A stretch of DNA of 55,485 nucleotides from a virus. Both the position numbers and the translations under genes were made by a program. Positions 1-6,669 of this stretch are shown one piece after another (within the stretch, counting starts at the first letter, position 1; every line of letters begins with the position of its first letter). Under the pieces are notes generated by a model. The model was not told the origin of the DNA. It searched no databases and saw only the letters and a program-made list of their open reading frames with translations. The stretch spans positions 1-55,485 of the IMG/VR virus record IMGVR_UViG_3300021962_000132. One strand, 5' to 3'.

Positions 1-164
1 TGGATATTGGTTCCTGACGCTGAATAGGAAGCACCAATTCGGGTTGATTGAACAGCAGCACCATCAACTTTCAATTGAACGGAATCAGTGATTTTAGATG
101 TAATTTCAGCAGCATTAACTGGGATTGCGAAGAATAACGAAAAGGCTAATAGAAGTCTTTTCAT
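1..164 (-). CDS. Partial secreted/periplasmic protein with signal peptide
   Basis: The first 54 codons of a minus-strand gene are present; the rest lies beyond the window. The start ATG is at 162-164, preceded by a weak AAGAAA ribosome site. The N-terminus has a positively charged MKR, a hydrophobic stretch and a likely signal-peptidase cleavage after VNA (about residue 18). The mature part begins AEITSK and looks beta-rich. It is divergent from psbA and shares the 165-422 intergenic region with it. Function is not recognisable; small exported proteins are common in cyanophages. Confidence 0.75.
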   Translation of the reverse strand, partial: MKRLLLAFSLFFAIPVNAAEITSKITDSVQLKVDGAAVQSTRIGASYSASGTNI

Positions 165-221
165 TTTCTTAATGTGAATAAACACTACTCTTATTTAGGA
201 GAGTGTCTCCATTTGAAGGGC

Positions 222-255
222 TTGACAAGGGCAGCAGACCGTAGTATGATAAATA
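222..255 (+). promoter_or_regulatory. psbA promoter: sigma70 element fused to late element
   Basis: TTGACA at 222-227, a 17-nt spacer and TATGAT at 245-250 form a near-consensus sigma70 promoter. The -10 runs directly into GATAAATA (248-255), which matches the cyanophage/T4 late motif NATAAATA. psbA could therefore be transcribed early by the host sigma factor and late by the phage factor. The dual role is inferred. Confidence 0.75.
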
Positions 256-264
256 GGTAAACAA

Positions 265-400
265 ATGTTACGAACCCTAACGGATCTGTAACATTGTCCA
301 CTCCCATTAACCGAGACCTATGGGGAGTATAAAAACGTCTCTCATACCCACAGTGGAGGGTGCTGTGGGGTATAATTGTATCAGTTCGTCCCCCCGAACT
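265..400 (+). ncRNA. Structured psbA leader RNA, possibly a photoRC-type motif
   Basis: Four consecutive hairpins can be drawn: ATGTTAC/GTAACAT (265-271 with 288-294), ACTCCCAT/ATGGGGAGT (300-307 with 320-328, one bulged G), ATACCCACAG/CTGTGGGGTAT (344-353 with 363-373, one bulged G) and AGTTCG/CGAACT (383-388 with 395-400). No Shine-Dalgarno is seen before the psbA ATG at 423, so translation may depend on this leader. PhotoRC RNA motifs are known in the 5' UTRs of psbA in marine cyanobacteria and phages; assignment to that family is by position and structure only. Confidence 0.5.
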
Positions 401-422
401 TTTAACTAACTCTCTTAAAAAA

Positions 423-1505
423 ATGACTGCTACAATTTCACGTCAACAATCACAATCGAATATTTGGGAACAGTTTTGTAACTGGGTAACTTCAACCGAC
501 AACCGCCTCTATGTGGGTTGGTTCGGCGTTTTGATGATTCCCTGCTTGCTTGCTGCTACTACTTGCTTCATCATCGCATTCATCGGTGCTCCCCCAGTGG
601 ACATTGATGGTATCCGTGAACCAGTTGCTGGTTCTTTGATGTACGGAAACAACATCATCTCTGGTGCTGTTATTCCTTCGTCCAATGCAATTGGACTGCA
701 CTTTTATCCTATCTGGGAAGCTGCCTCTCTTGATGAGTGGCTATATAATGGCGGTCCTTTCCAACTTGTAGTGTTCCACTTCCTCATCGGTATCTATGCC
801 TATATGGGTCGTGAGTGGGAACTTTCCTACCGCCTGGGTATGCGTCCTTGGATCTGCGTTGCTTACTCTGCACCTGTTGCTGCTGCAAGCGCAGTGTTCC
901 TGGTCTATCCTTTCGGTCAAGGTTCTTTCTCTGATGCAATGCCTCTTGGCATCTCTGGTACGTTCAACTACATGCTTGTGTTCCAGGCAGAGCACAACAT
1001 CCTGATGCACCCCTTCCACATGCTTGGAGTTGCTGGTGTGTTCGGTGGTTCTCTGTTCAGTGCTATGCACGGTTCTCTGGTTACTTCCTCGCTGGTTCGT
1101 GAAACCACCGAGAACGAGTCACAGAACTATGGTTACAAGTTCGGTCAAGAAGAAGAGACCTATAACATCGTTGCTGCTCACGGTTATTTCGGACGCCTTA
1201 TTTTTCAATATGCTTCCTTTAATAACTCCCGTTCGCTGCACTTCTTCCTGGCTGCCTGGCCTGTGGTTGGCATCTGGTTCACTGCTCTTGGTGTAAGCAC
1301 GATGGCTTTTAATCTCAACGGTCTGAATTTTAACCAGAGCATTCTGGATAGTCAGGGTCGTGTGCTCAATACTTGGGCAGATGTCCTTAACCGTGCTGGA
1401 CTGGGAATGGAGGTAATGCACGAGCGCAATGCTCATAACTTCCCTCTGGACCTTGCTACTGCACAGAACACTCCTGTTGCTCTGACTGCTCCTGCAATCG
1501 GTTGA
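423..1505 (+). CDS. psbA: Photosystem II D1 protein
   Basis: A 360-residue D1 reaction-centre protein, which sits in the thylakoid membrane with D2 and carries the primary charge-separating cofactors. The start at 423 gives MTATIS and aligns with known D1 proteins; an in-frame GTG at 360 would add 21 unrelated residues encoded by the structured leader. The redox tyrosine (Y162 here), histidines H191 and H199, the YASFNNSRS quinone-site segment and the C-terminal processing region (NFPLDLA plus a 16-residue tail) are all present. The residue before WELSYRLGM is Glu, as in high-light D1 isoforms, rather than Gln. The gene is intron-free and followed by a terminator and an endonuclease gene. Phage D1 replaces damaged host D1 during infection. 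Confidence 0.98.
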   Translation: MTATISRQQSQSNIWEQFCNWVTSTDNRLYVGWFGVLMIPCLLAATTCFIIAFIGAPPVDIDGIREPVAGSLMYGNNIISGAVIPSSNAIGLHFYPIWEAASLDEWLYNGGPFQLVVFHFLIGIYAYMGREWELSYRLGMRPWICVAYSAPVAAASAVFLVYPFGQGSFSDAMPLGISGTFNYMLVFQAEHNILMHPFHMLGVAGVFGGSLFSAMHGSLVTSSLVRETTENESQNYGYKFGQEEETYNIVAAHGYFGRLIFQYASFNNSRSLHFFLAAWPVVGIWFTALGVSTMAFNLNGLNFNQSILDSQGRVLNTWADVLNRAGLGMEVMHERNAHNFPLDLATAQNTPVALTAPAIG

Positions 1506-1525
1506 TAAAAACTCAATAGTTTTTA

Positions 1526-1552
1526 AGACCTCCTTCGAGAGGTCTTTTTTTG
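1526..1552 (+). terminator. Rho-independent terminator after psbA
   Basis: A 7-bp stem AGACCTC/GAGGTCT (1526-1532 with 1539-1545), a six-base loop and a run of seven Ts lie 20 bases past the psbA stop. Confidence 0.9.
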
Positions 1553-1559
1553 TGACTAC

Positions 1560-1597
1560 TTGACTAAATACTTAAAGTTATGCTATAATAACTTTAA
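1560..1597 (+). promoter_or_regulatory. Promoter with dyad, upstream of endonuclease gene
   Basis: TTGACT (1560-1565), an 18-nt spacer and TATAAT (1584-1589) make a good sigma70 promoter. A perfect 10-bp inverted repeat, TTAAAGTTAT/ATAACTTTAA (1572-1581 with 1588-1597), surrounds the -10. The dyad could be an operator or, in read-through RNA, a hairpin. Confidence 0.7.
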
Positions 1598-1615
1598 CAA
1601 CTTAATCAAAGGACT

Positions 1616-2056
1616 ATGAAAACCTGTAAAATTTGCAACGAATTAAAACCACTTACAGAATTTTACCAGACAGTAAGGAATGGAACTCCTTATGGACATC
1701 ATGGTAAATGTAAAAAATGTTATGTAAAAAAGCAACAAGAAAACTATGACCCTATAAAAAAGAGAGATGAAAACTTGAAAAGGGTTTATGGTATTGGTAT
1801 TGAAGAGTATAATAATCTTCTAGAAAAACAAGGACATAAATGTGCTGTCTGTGGTTCTACTGACCCGAAAGGTAGAAAATCTGGTAGAGGTGGTGGTGTA
1901 GATGTTTTCTATGTTGACCATAACCATAAAACTGGTAAGGTAAGAGGTCTACTCTGTAATGTCTGCAATAGAACTATTGGATATGTAAATGAGGATGTTG
2001 ATTTGATTAGGAATATGATAGAATATGTTAAAAAGCATAAAACCAATGTCTCATAA
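1616..2056 (+). CDS. Endonuclease VII/HNH-type homing endonuclease
   Basis: A 146-residue protein with an N-terminal zinc-finger-like CxxC pair (KTCKIC, KCKKC) and a second CxxC (CAVC) leading into the beta-beta-alpha metal nuclease motif VDHNHKTGKVRGLLCNVCN (about residues 100-122). This is the signature of the recombination endonuclease VII/HNH group. Directly downstream of psbA it occupies the position of the free-standing homing endonuclease F-CphI described next to psbA in phage S-PM2, so a psbA-targeting homing role is plausible. It has its own promoter and is separated from psbA by a terminator. Confidence 0.85.
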   Translation: MKTCKICNELKPLTEFYQTVRNGTPYGHHGKCKKCYVKKQQENYDPIKKRDENLKRVYGIGIEEYNNLLEKQGHKCAVCGSTDPKGRKSGRGGGVDVFYVDHNHKTGKVRGLLCNVCNRTIGYVNEDVDLIRNMIEYVKKHKTNVS

Positions 2057-2168
2057 TAATCAACATCATCCTATGGAACCCTGGATTATCTGGGCAGGTG
2101 TAGGTATGATGGGATTCACAATCATTGTGTTTGTCGTATTCACTCTTTCGGTAATTTATTGGGGATGA
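2046..2168 (+). CDS. Small membrane protein, 40 aa
   Basis: A 40-residue ORF overlapping the end of the endonuclease gene by 11 bases. It begins with a polar His/Asn-rich stretch (MSHNNQHHPMEPW) and continues as one long hydrophobic helix (about residues 14-38). No ribosome site is obvious, so translational coupling is likely. No function is recognised; a single-span thylakoid or plasma membrane peptide is the simplest reading. Confidence 0.6.
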   Translation: MSHNNQHHPMEPWIIWAGVGMMGFTIIVFVVFTLSVIYWG

Positions 2169-2181
2169 GCACAAACACTCA

Positions 2182-2215
2182 TTGACTTCTTTGTTAAGCA
2201 ATGTTAAGATAAATA
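2182..2215 (+). promoter_or_regulatory. Composite early/late promoter before psbD fragment
   Basis: TTGACT (2182-2187), a 17-nt spacer and TAAGAT (2205-2210) overlap GATAAATA (2208-2215). The design is the same as at psbA, which suggests this was the working promoter of an earlier psbD. Confidence 0.6.
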
Positions 2216-2236
2216 TGAGAAACGATATAGGAGGCT

Positions 2237-2308
2237 ATGACTTCTTCAACTCTTTCACCGCCCATTTCTCAGAGAGGTTGGTTCGATGTCCTGGATGACT
2301 GGAAATAA
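2237..2308 (+). pseudogene. psbD: 5' fragment of psbD (23 codons)
   Basis: A strong ribosome site (AGGAGG) and ATG at 2237 open a 23-residue reading frame whose sequence (MTSST..., [12 protein letters not shown]) matches the N-terminus of D2. It ends with K and a stop exactly where the intact psbD at 3690 continues LKRDRF. The stretch from AGGAGGCT to the first codons is identical to the intact gene, but the rest differs at many silent and a few coding sites, so it is not a recent copy of it. It is best read as the remnant of another psbD allele. A retained function as a leader peptide cannot be excluded. Confidence 0.85.
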
Positions 2309-2341
2309 ACAAAACCTCTTAGCTTCCGTGAGGACTTCTGT

Positions 2342-2434
2342 ATGACCTTTTTGGGACTATATCTTATCTTTCTTGGTGTGAGTGGATTGTTTAGAGATTT
2401 ACAGAGATACAGAGAACAAACTGACGATAGGTAG
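2342..2434 (+). CDS. Small hydrophobic peptide, 30 aa
   Basis: A 30-residue ORF with a good ribosome site (GAGG, 8-base spacer). The first half is hydrophobic (FLGLYLIFLGVSGLF) and the end is charged (RDLQRYREQTDDR), giving a single-span membrane peptide topology. It lies between the psbD fragment and a hairpin terminator. No family is recognised. Confidence 0.5.
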   Translation: MTFLGLYLIFLGVSGLFRDLQRYREQTDDR

Positions 2435-2455
2435 ACACTAAAAAAATCGGCACAG

Positions 2456-2480
2456 GGGCACTTGAAAACAGGTGCCCTTT
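2456..2480 (+). terminator. Hairpin terminator
   Basis: A 9-bp stem GGGCACTTG/CAGGTGCCC (one T-G wobble) with an AAAA loop is followed by TTT. The T-run is short, so efficiency may be moderate. Confidence 0.7.
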
Positions 2481-2511
2481 CTGGTATGATACTCTTATAT
2501 ACAAATGACTG

Positions 2512-2703
2512 ATGACCAACAACAAAGAAGTAGCACAAAAAGTTTATGAAGCATTCTGGAAAGATGAACCACATCCCTGTAATGTTGATGGATATGAGAT
2601 TGCTAATGCTCTCCGTGAAGTAATCAACCAACTCCAACAATCTCCTGGTGTGATTTCTTGTCCCGACCTCCTTGAACTTTGCGATGAGTTGGAAAATCTA
2701 TGA
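2512..2703 (+). CDS. Conserved hypothetical protein, 63 aa
   Basis: A soluble, acidic, helix-rich 63-residue protein beginning MTNNKEVAQ and ending in LLELCDELENL. No ribosome site is clear before ATG 2512, and an out-of-frame ATG at 2505 gives only a short peptide. The stop overlaps the next start (ATGA), typical of a translationally coupled early operon. Function is not recognised. Confidence 0.6.
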   Translation: MTNNKEVAQKVYEAFWKDEPHPCNVDGYEIANALREVINQLQQSPGVISCPDLLELCDELENL

Positions 2704-2876
2704 CTGAAATCAAATACCGACTTACTTGGAAATCAGACACTCAACGCACTCGTAAAGAAGCATACTTTCCTACACGCACGATGGCTGAAAAGTGGTATGA
2801 TGAGAAACTAACAGAAGGTAAAAAACCACAACTCTGGATGGAAGAAACCACCACTATCCTTTATAAACTGAAATGA
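2700..2876 (+). CDS. Hypothetical protein, 58 aa
   Basis: Starts within the stop of the preceding gene (ATGA) and ends by overlapping the following short frame in the same way. The protein is basic, with Trp/Tyr-rich segments (YRLTWKSDTQ, EKWYDEKL), soluble and without recognisable motifs. The four-base overlaps on both sides support real coding. Confidence 0.65.
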   Translation: MTEIKYRLTWKSDTQRTRKEAYFPTRTMAEKWYDEKLTEGKKPQLWMEETTTILYKLK

Positions 2877-2935
2877 GTCGTTTTACTAAAAACCCAGACG
2901 AAGAATATATGGTATCTATTGATGAGAACTATTGA
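2873..2935 (+). CDS. Short frame, 20 aa, possibly truncated
   Basis: A 20-codon ORF coupled to the gene before it by ATGA. Shortly after its stop another frame continues with codons for IEELETKK before the endonuclease region begins, so the original gene may have been longer and lost its frame. Sequencing error, decay or chance are all possible. Confidence 0.3.
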   Translation: MSRFTKNPDEEYMVSIDENY

Positions 2936-2957
2936 AGAACTGGAAACTAAAAAGTAG

Positions 2958-2981
2958 AAATATTCATTTGTATAAATATTT
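2958..2981 (+). promoter_or_regulatory. Late promoter inside a hairpin
   Basis: TATAAATA (2971-2978) is a T4-type late element. It overlaps an inverted repeat AAATATT/AATATTT (2958-2964 with 2975-2981). The stem is A/T only and weak. It precedes an endonuclease gene, as in several other places in this window. Confidence 0.55.
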
Positions 2982-3007
2982 ATGTAGTCAATACAGTAGC
3001 AGTAAGA

Positions 3008-3589
3008 ATGAAGCATAAACATCATATTGTTCCAAGACATATGGGTGGAACTGACGACCCTTCTAATCTTATTGAACTGACTGTGGAAGAACACGCAGAG
3101 GCACACAGAAAGTTATGGGAACAATATGGTAATATCAAAGATTACTGTGCTTGGAAAGGTTTAGAAGGAACTATTGGTAAAGAAGAGATTGTAAGATTGC
3201 TGATGGACCCAACTGGAAGAGTTCATACAGAAGAGACCAAACAGAAAATGAGTGAGGCACATAAAGGTAAGTCAAAACATACAAAGGAAAGTAAAGAAAA
3301 GATAAGTGAAGCAAGAAAAGGAAAGCCTTTGAGTGAAGAGCACAGGGCAAAAATATCAAAAAGTTTAGAAGGAAATACCCGTATGGTGGGTAAAAAATTG
3401 AGTGATGAGACAAAGAAAAAAATAAGTGAGGCAGGTAAAGGTAATAAGAGAGCATCTGGTCCTCATAATGTTAGTGAAGAAGCAAAAAGAAATAGGATTG
3501 AAGCAACAAAAGAAAGGTGGAGGAAATACAGGGAGGCAAAAGGACTTGACCCAAATAAACCTATTGATAGTAGATACTCCAAGATATAG
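3008..3589 (+). CDS. HNH homing endonuclease with NUMOD3 repeats
   Basis: A 193-residue protein. The N-terminus carries the nuclease core HHIVPRHMGGTDDPSNLIEL...EEHAEAHR (residues 5-34), a His-Me finger/HNH active site in which the His pair and Asn bind metal. The remainder is a series of lysine-rich NUMOD3-type DNA-binding repeats (HTEETKQKMSEAHKGK, HTKESKEKISEARKGK, LSEEHRAKISKS, LSDETKKKISEAGKG). This architecture is typical of free-standing phage homing enzymes. It sits between the psbD fragment and intact psbD, so it may have driven the rearrangement there. Confidence 0.9.
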   Translation: MKHKHHIVPRHMGGTDDPSNLIELTVEEHAEAHRKLWEQYGNIKDYCAWKGLEGTIGKEEIVRLLMDPTGRVHTEETKQKMSEAHKGKSKHTKESKEKISEARKGKPLSEEHRAKISKSLEGNTRMVGKKLSDETKKKISEAGKGNKRASGPHNVSEEAKRNRIEATKERWRKYREAKGLDPNKPIDSRYSKI

Positions 3590-3617
3590 TGCCCGCAAGG
3601 GCACCTGCCGAAGGCAG
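3589..3617 (+). other. Twin tetraloop/triloop hairpins
   Basis: Two perfect hairpins follow back to back: GTGCCC-GCAA-GGGCAC (3589-3604) and CTGCC-GAA-GGCAG (3605-3617). The first includes the endonuclease stop codon. No T-run follows, so they are more likely RNA-stabilising or processing structures than a terminator. Confidence 0.6.
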
Positions 3618-3621
3618 TAAG

Positions 3622-3666
3622 TATAAATACACTTCCCTCCTTACTTGATTTGCCCTATAATAAATA
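3622..3666 (+). promoter_or_regulatory. psbD late promoters
   Basis: Two late-type elements precede psbD: TATAAATA at 3622-3629 and the fused element TATAATAAATA at 3656-3666, whose first half is also a perfect -10. No convincing -35 is seen at the right distance from either. Confidence 0.6.
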
Positions 3667-3689
3667 TGTAAAGTAATGTAAAGGAGGCT

Positions 3690-4754
3690 ATGACTTCTTC
3701 TGTTTTACAGACACCCTCCCAATCGCAGCGTGGATGGTTTGATGTCCTTGACGATTGGTTGAAAAGGGATAGATTTGTGTTCGTAGGTTGGTCTGGCCTG
3801 CTTTTATTTCCAACAGCATACCTCGCACTTGGGGGGTGGTTGACTGGAACTACATTTGTTTCAGCGTGGTATACACACGGTTTAGCATCAAGTTATTTGG
3901 AAGGTTGTAATTTTTTGACCGCAGCGGTAAGTAGCCCCGCAGACGCTCTTGGACATTCCTTACTTCTTCTATGGGGTCCAGAAGCTCAGGGAGATTTCGT
4001 CCGCTGGGTCCAACTTGGGGGACTATGGACTTTTGTGGCGCTCCACGGGGCTTTCAGCCTGATTGGATTTATGCTCCGCCAGTTTGAGATTGCCCGTCTT
4101 GTAGGCATCCGCCCTTACAACGCAATCGCGTTCTCTGGTCCCATTGCGGTGTTCGTCAGCGTTTTCCTGATGTACCCTCTGGGTCAATCCAGTTGGTTCT
4201 TCGCACCATCCTTTGGTGTCGCAGCAATCTTCAGATTCCTTCTGTTCTTACAAGGATTCCATAACTGGACCCTCAACCCTTTCCATATGATGGGAGTTGC
4301 TGGTATACTGGGAGGAGCACTTCTCTGTGCAATCCATGGAGCAACTGTAGAAAATACTCTATTTGAAGATGGTGATCAAGCAAATACATTCAAGGCATTT
4401 GAACCGACTCAAGAGGAAGAAACCTATTCAATGGTTACTGCGAACCGCTTCTGGTCGCAGATTTTTGGAATTGCTTTTTCCAATAAGCGTTGGTTACATT
4501 TTTTCATGCTTTTTGTTCCCGTTATGGGTCTCTGGACTAGTTCTATTGGGATTATTGGTCTCGCTCTCAATCTTCGTGCTTATGATTTTGTAAGTCAAGA
4601 AGTAAGAGCAGCAGAAGACCCAAGTTACGAAACTTTCTACACAAAAAATATCTTATTAAACGAAGGGCTTCGTGCTTGGTTAGCACCAGTTGATCAACCA
4701 CACGAATCGTTTGTTTTTCCTGAGGAGGTATTGCCTCGCGGAAACGCACTTTGA
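3690..4754 (+). CDS. psbD: Photosystem II D2 protein
   Basis: A full-length 354-residue D2 protein, partner of D1 in the photosystem II core. It begins after an AGGAGG ribosome site and matches D2 throughout: [21 protein letters not shown], the [19 protein letters not shown] loop, the helix-D segment around [34 protein letters not shown] and the C-terminal [24 protein letters not shown]. The central part (roughly 3930-4340) uses more G/C-rich third positions than either end, which hints at recombination with another psbD allele. Phages that carry psbD also carry psbA, and the pair keeps photosynthesis running during infection. Confidence 0.98.
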   Translation: MTSSVLQTPSQSQRGWFDVLDDWLKRDRFVFVGWSGLLLFPTAYLALGGWLTGTTFVSAWYTHGLASSYLEGCNFLTAAVSSPADALGHSLLLLWGPEAQGDFVRWVQLGGLWTFVALHGAFSLIGFMLRQFEIARLVGIRPYNAIAFSGPIAVFVSVFLMYPLGQSSWFFAPSFGVAAIFRFLLFLQGFHNWTLNPFHMMGVAGILGGALLCAIHGATVENTLFEDGDQANTFKAFEPTQEEETYSMVTANRFWSQIFGIAFSNKRWLHFFMLFVPVMGLWTSSIGIIGLALNLRAYDFVSQEVRAAEDPSYETFYTKNILLNEGLRAWLAPVDQPHESFVFPEEVLPRGNAL

Positions 4755-4759
4755 TTTTA

Positions 4760-4785
4760 AAGACCTCATTGTTGGGGTCTTTTTT
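4760..4785 (+). terminator. Rho-independent terminator after psbD
   Basis: An 8-bp stem AAGACCTC/GGGGTCTT (one T-G pair), a six-base loop and a T-run lie 5 bases after the psbD stop. Confidence 0.9.
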
Positions 4786-4802
4786 ATTTACATAAGAACC
4801 AA

Positions 4803-4840
4803 AATATGATATTATATAAATAATAATAGATATTCATATT
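4803..4840 (+). promoter_or_regulatory. Late promoter in the loop of a leader hairpin
   Basis: TATAAATA (4815-4822) lies between the arms AATATGA (4803-4809) and TCATATT (4834-4840), with three more inner pairs after a bulge. The 3' arm ends just before the AGGA ribosome site of the gene at 4848, so read-through RNA could mask it. Confidence 0.55.
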
Positions 4841-4847
4841 CAGGATA

Positions 4848-5429
4848 ATGCCTTTAAATAATAAATCAAAACCTTGTGGTGCTTTGGTTGGTGAAAAGTT
4901 TGGAAAACTTACCGTTTTAAAAGAAGAAGTTATTTTTAAAAGTGGAAAGAATAGAGTATACACAACTTGTAAGTGCGAATGTGGTGGGCAAAAAACCTGT
5001 GAAAGATATGGTTTAGTGTCTGGAAGAACTACTAGTTGTGGGTGTGTATTAACAGAACGAACTATTGCTTTTAATAAAACCAAAAAGAAACCAAAAGGTA
5101 GCAAAAAAGCAGATGATAGAAGATATAAGATGTTTCATAATGCTCAACATAGAGCAAAAAGAAAAGGCATTCCATTCAGTATAACTATAGATGATATTAT
5201 TATTCCAGAAACTTGTCCTTTACTTGGAATACCTCTTATATCTACTAATGATAAGAGTGATCCAAGAAATCCAAGTCTGGATCAAAAGGTTCCCGGTAAA
5301 GGATATACTCCAGATAATATTTGGGTTATATCTTCAAGAGCAAATGCTTTAAAGTGGGACGCATCCCTACAAGAACTAGAACTCCTAGTAGAAAACCTAA
5401 AATGTTTCTCATCCTCTTCTCATTCATAG
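4848..5429 (+). CDS. HNH-type endonuclease with zinc-binding N-terminus
   Basis: A 193-residue protein. Residues 10-65 contain a FGKLTVL segment and Cys motifs (CKCECGG, SCGC) found at the N-terminus of phage homing nucleases, where they form a DNA-binding zinc module. The C-terminal half has the pattern CPLLGIPL ... PSLDQ...GKGYTPDNIWVISSRANALK...SLQELELL, typical of a phage HNH-like family. It follows psbD directly and reads into a tiny membrane gene, which suggests insertion at that point. Confidence 0.75.
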   Translation: MPLNNKSKPCGALVGEKFGKLTVLKEEVIFKSGKNRVYTTCKCECGGQKTCERYGLVSGRTTSCGCVLTERTIAFNKTKKKPKGSKKADDRRYKMFHNAQHRAKRKGIPFSITIDDIIIPETCPLLGIPLISTNDKSDPRNPSLDQKVPGKGYTPDNIWVISSRANALKWDASLQELELLVENLKCFSSSSHS

Positions 5430-5476
5430 CGTTTGGAATTCTAATGTTTATATTATCTGTTATGCAAGACTTATGA
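5402..5476 (+). CDS. Tiny membrane peptide, 24 aa
   Basis: A 24-residue, almost entirely hydrophobic frame (FLILFSFIAFGILMFILSV) ending MQDL. It overlaps the endonuclease 3' end by 28 bases and joins the next gene by ATGA, so coupling on both sides supports it. It may be a single-span peptide; no family is recognised. Confidence 0.45.
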   Translation: MFLILFSFIAFGILMFILSVMQDL

Positions 5477-5592
5477 TAACTTCAACTACACCATACAAAC
5501 TCGCAGAAATCATTAGAGATACTTGGCCTGGACTTTACAGACCACCAGTAAAGAGTTATAATCAAGCAAAAGCACCAGAAAAAAATGTATGA
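5473..5592 (+). CDS. Hypothetical protein, 39 aa
   Basis: Begins in the stop of the preceding peptide and runs 39 residues to a stop that overlaps the next gene by 8 bases. It contains KLAEIIRDTWPGLYRPPVKS, a compact helix plus proline-rich strand. Small size and gene coupling are typical of cyanophage early operons. Function unknown. Confidence 0.55.
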   Translation: MITSTTPYKLAEIIRDTWPGLYRPPVKSYNQAKAPEKNV

Positions 5593-5869
5593 TTATTGGG
5601 TGGTCACAGATAAAACCACAGGTAGGGTAATCGCTCATTGTGGCGAAGAAAATGATGCATTGATGTTAGTTGGATTCGATAAAGACAAAAGAACTTATCG
5701 AAAGCAAAAGTTTATTATGGATCAAGTGATTACAATAACATCAACAACAGATAAACAACTTCTTGGTCAACAAGGATTGCCTGCTGCAAAAGAAGAACTT
5801 CCTCCAATAGAACTTCAACAACAAGTATGGTTACCTGAAGGACAAGGAATTCCAGTTAACGCTAAATAA
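5585..5869 (+). CDS. Conserved hypothetical protein, 94 aa
   Basis: A soluble 94-residue protein that opens MYDYWVVTDKTTGRVIAHCGEENDALMLVGF and ends in a Gln/Pro-rich tail. The first 50 residues look like a small alpha/beta fold; the rest is probably disordered. It overlaps the preceding small gene and precedes glutaredoxin. No family is recognised. Confidence 0.7.
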   Translation: MYDYWVVTDKTTGRVIAHCGEENDALMLVGFDKDKRTYRKQKFIMDQVITITSTTDKQLLGQQGLPAAKEELPPIELQQQVWLPEGQGIPVNAK

Positions 5870-5889
5870 CTTTCAGTTTTATAAGAATT

Positions 5890-6126
5890 ATGAAGTTTAC
5901 AGTTTATTCAAAAGACGGTTGCCCATATTGCACAAAAGTCCAACAGGTGTTAGAGTTGGCACAACTACAGCATGTAGTCTACAAATTGAATACTGATTTT
6001 ACTCGCGATGAGTTTTATGCTGAGTTTGGAGAAGGTTCTACCTTTCCCCAAGTGATTGTCAATGATCAACACATTGGTGGTTGTTCTGACACAGTTCAAT
6101 ATCTACAGGAGCAAAAACTAGTTTAA
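5890..6126 (+). CDS. nrdC: Glutaredoxin
   Basis: A 78-residue glutaredoxin with the redox-active CPYC at residues 11-14, the cis-proline segment STFPQVIVN and the glutathione-binding GGCSD near the C-terminus. It would supply electrons to ribonucleotide reductase or maintain thiol balance, using glutathione. Length is normal for phage glutaredoxins. The stop overlaps the next start (TAATG). Confidence 0.93.
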   Translation: MKFTVYSKDGCPYCTKVQQVLELAQLQHVVYKLNTDFTRDEFYAEFGEGSTFPQVIVNDQHIGGCSDTVQYLQEQKLV

Positions 6127-6485
6127 TGGATAATAATCTTTACGAAGTTTGTAACGATGTTGAAAAAGCAATTGATTATGCTTTTAATGGTCAATTTGTT
6201 TTGAGTTTTTATGATTATTTAAAAGTTCGTGGAACTAAAAAAGTAGAAGTTGAACAGTTTATTGAAAGTAATACAGCACATGAACTGAGTAATCTTGTAA
6301 TGGATTTGGATGACTATCTTGAAGGTGGGTCTGATGAGATGCATAAACAACTTCGTGAAGGATATGGTCATATTCCAAAGCCACAAGCAAGAAAAATAAG
6401 AAATTACCTATATGGTATTCTTGAAGATGCATGGAGATATAGTAATGACAAAAAACCGGGAAGGCGAAAGAAGCAAACTAAATAA
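6126..6485 (+). CDS. Conserved hypothetical protein, 119 aa
   Basis: A 119-residue, mostly helical, acidic protein with a very basic end (KKPGRRKKQTK). Motifs such as FVLSFYDYLKVRG and IPKPQARKIRNYLYGILEDAW give a well-formed hydrophobic pattern. It is coupled to glutaredoxin and overlaps the next gene in another frame. The basic tail might bind nucleic acid. No family can be named. Confidence 0.7.
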   Translation: MDNNLYEVCNDVEKAIDYAFNGQFVLSFYDYLKVRGTKKVEVEQFIESNTAHELSNLVMDLDDYLEGGSDEMHKQLREGYGHIPKPQARKIRNYLYGILEDAWRYSNDKKPGRRKKQTK

Positions 6486-6651
6486 GTCAGAACCTCAAAT
6501 TAATCGAGGTGTTGAATTATTACTTAGGAATAAAAGGAGGAGAGAATCAAAACCAAAAACCTTTCAAGTGAAGTTTGGTAAAATGATTTCTCTCTTTCGC
6601 AGAGAGTTTCACTTTTTTATAGAATTTCATTTTGATGTTAGAAAAAAATAA
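6445..6651 (+). CDS. Small basic protein, 68 aa
   Basis: The start at 6445 is chosen because GGAG lies 8 bases before it; a longer form from 6412 lacks a site. The protein is highly basic (about one third Lys/Arg), with RGVELLLRNKRRRESKPKTFQVKFGK. It overlaps the preceding gene by 41 bases. A nucleic-acid-binding role is possible but not shown. Confidence 0.55.
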   Translation: MTKNREGERSKLNKSEPQINRGVELLLRNKRRRESKPKTFQVKFGKMISLFRREFHFFIEFHFDVRKK

Positions 6652-6669
6652 ACTCTCTGGAGAAAACAA

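Noticed and set aside
371-376. Extra TATAAT -10 near psbA
   Set aside because: No -35 at a proper distance and it lies in a hairpin arm of the leader.
360-422. N-terminal extension of psbA by 21 residues from GTG 360
   Set aside because: The extra part is encoded by the structured leader and is not D1-like; ATG 423 gives the known N-terminus.
423-1505. Group I intron in psbA, as reported in S-PM2
   Set aside because: The reading frame is continuous and collinear with D1 throughout; no intervening sequence.
3589-3617. Twin hairpins as a terminator for the endonuclease gene
   Set aside because: No U-run follows and a late element lies only a few bases downstream; kept as an unassigned structure.
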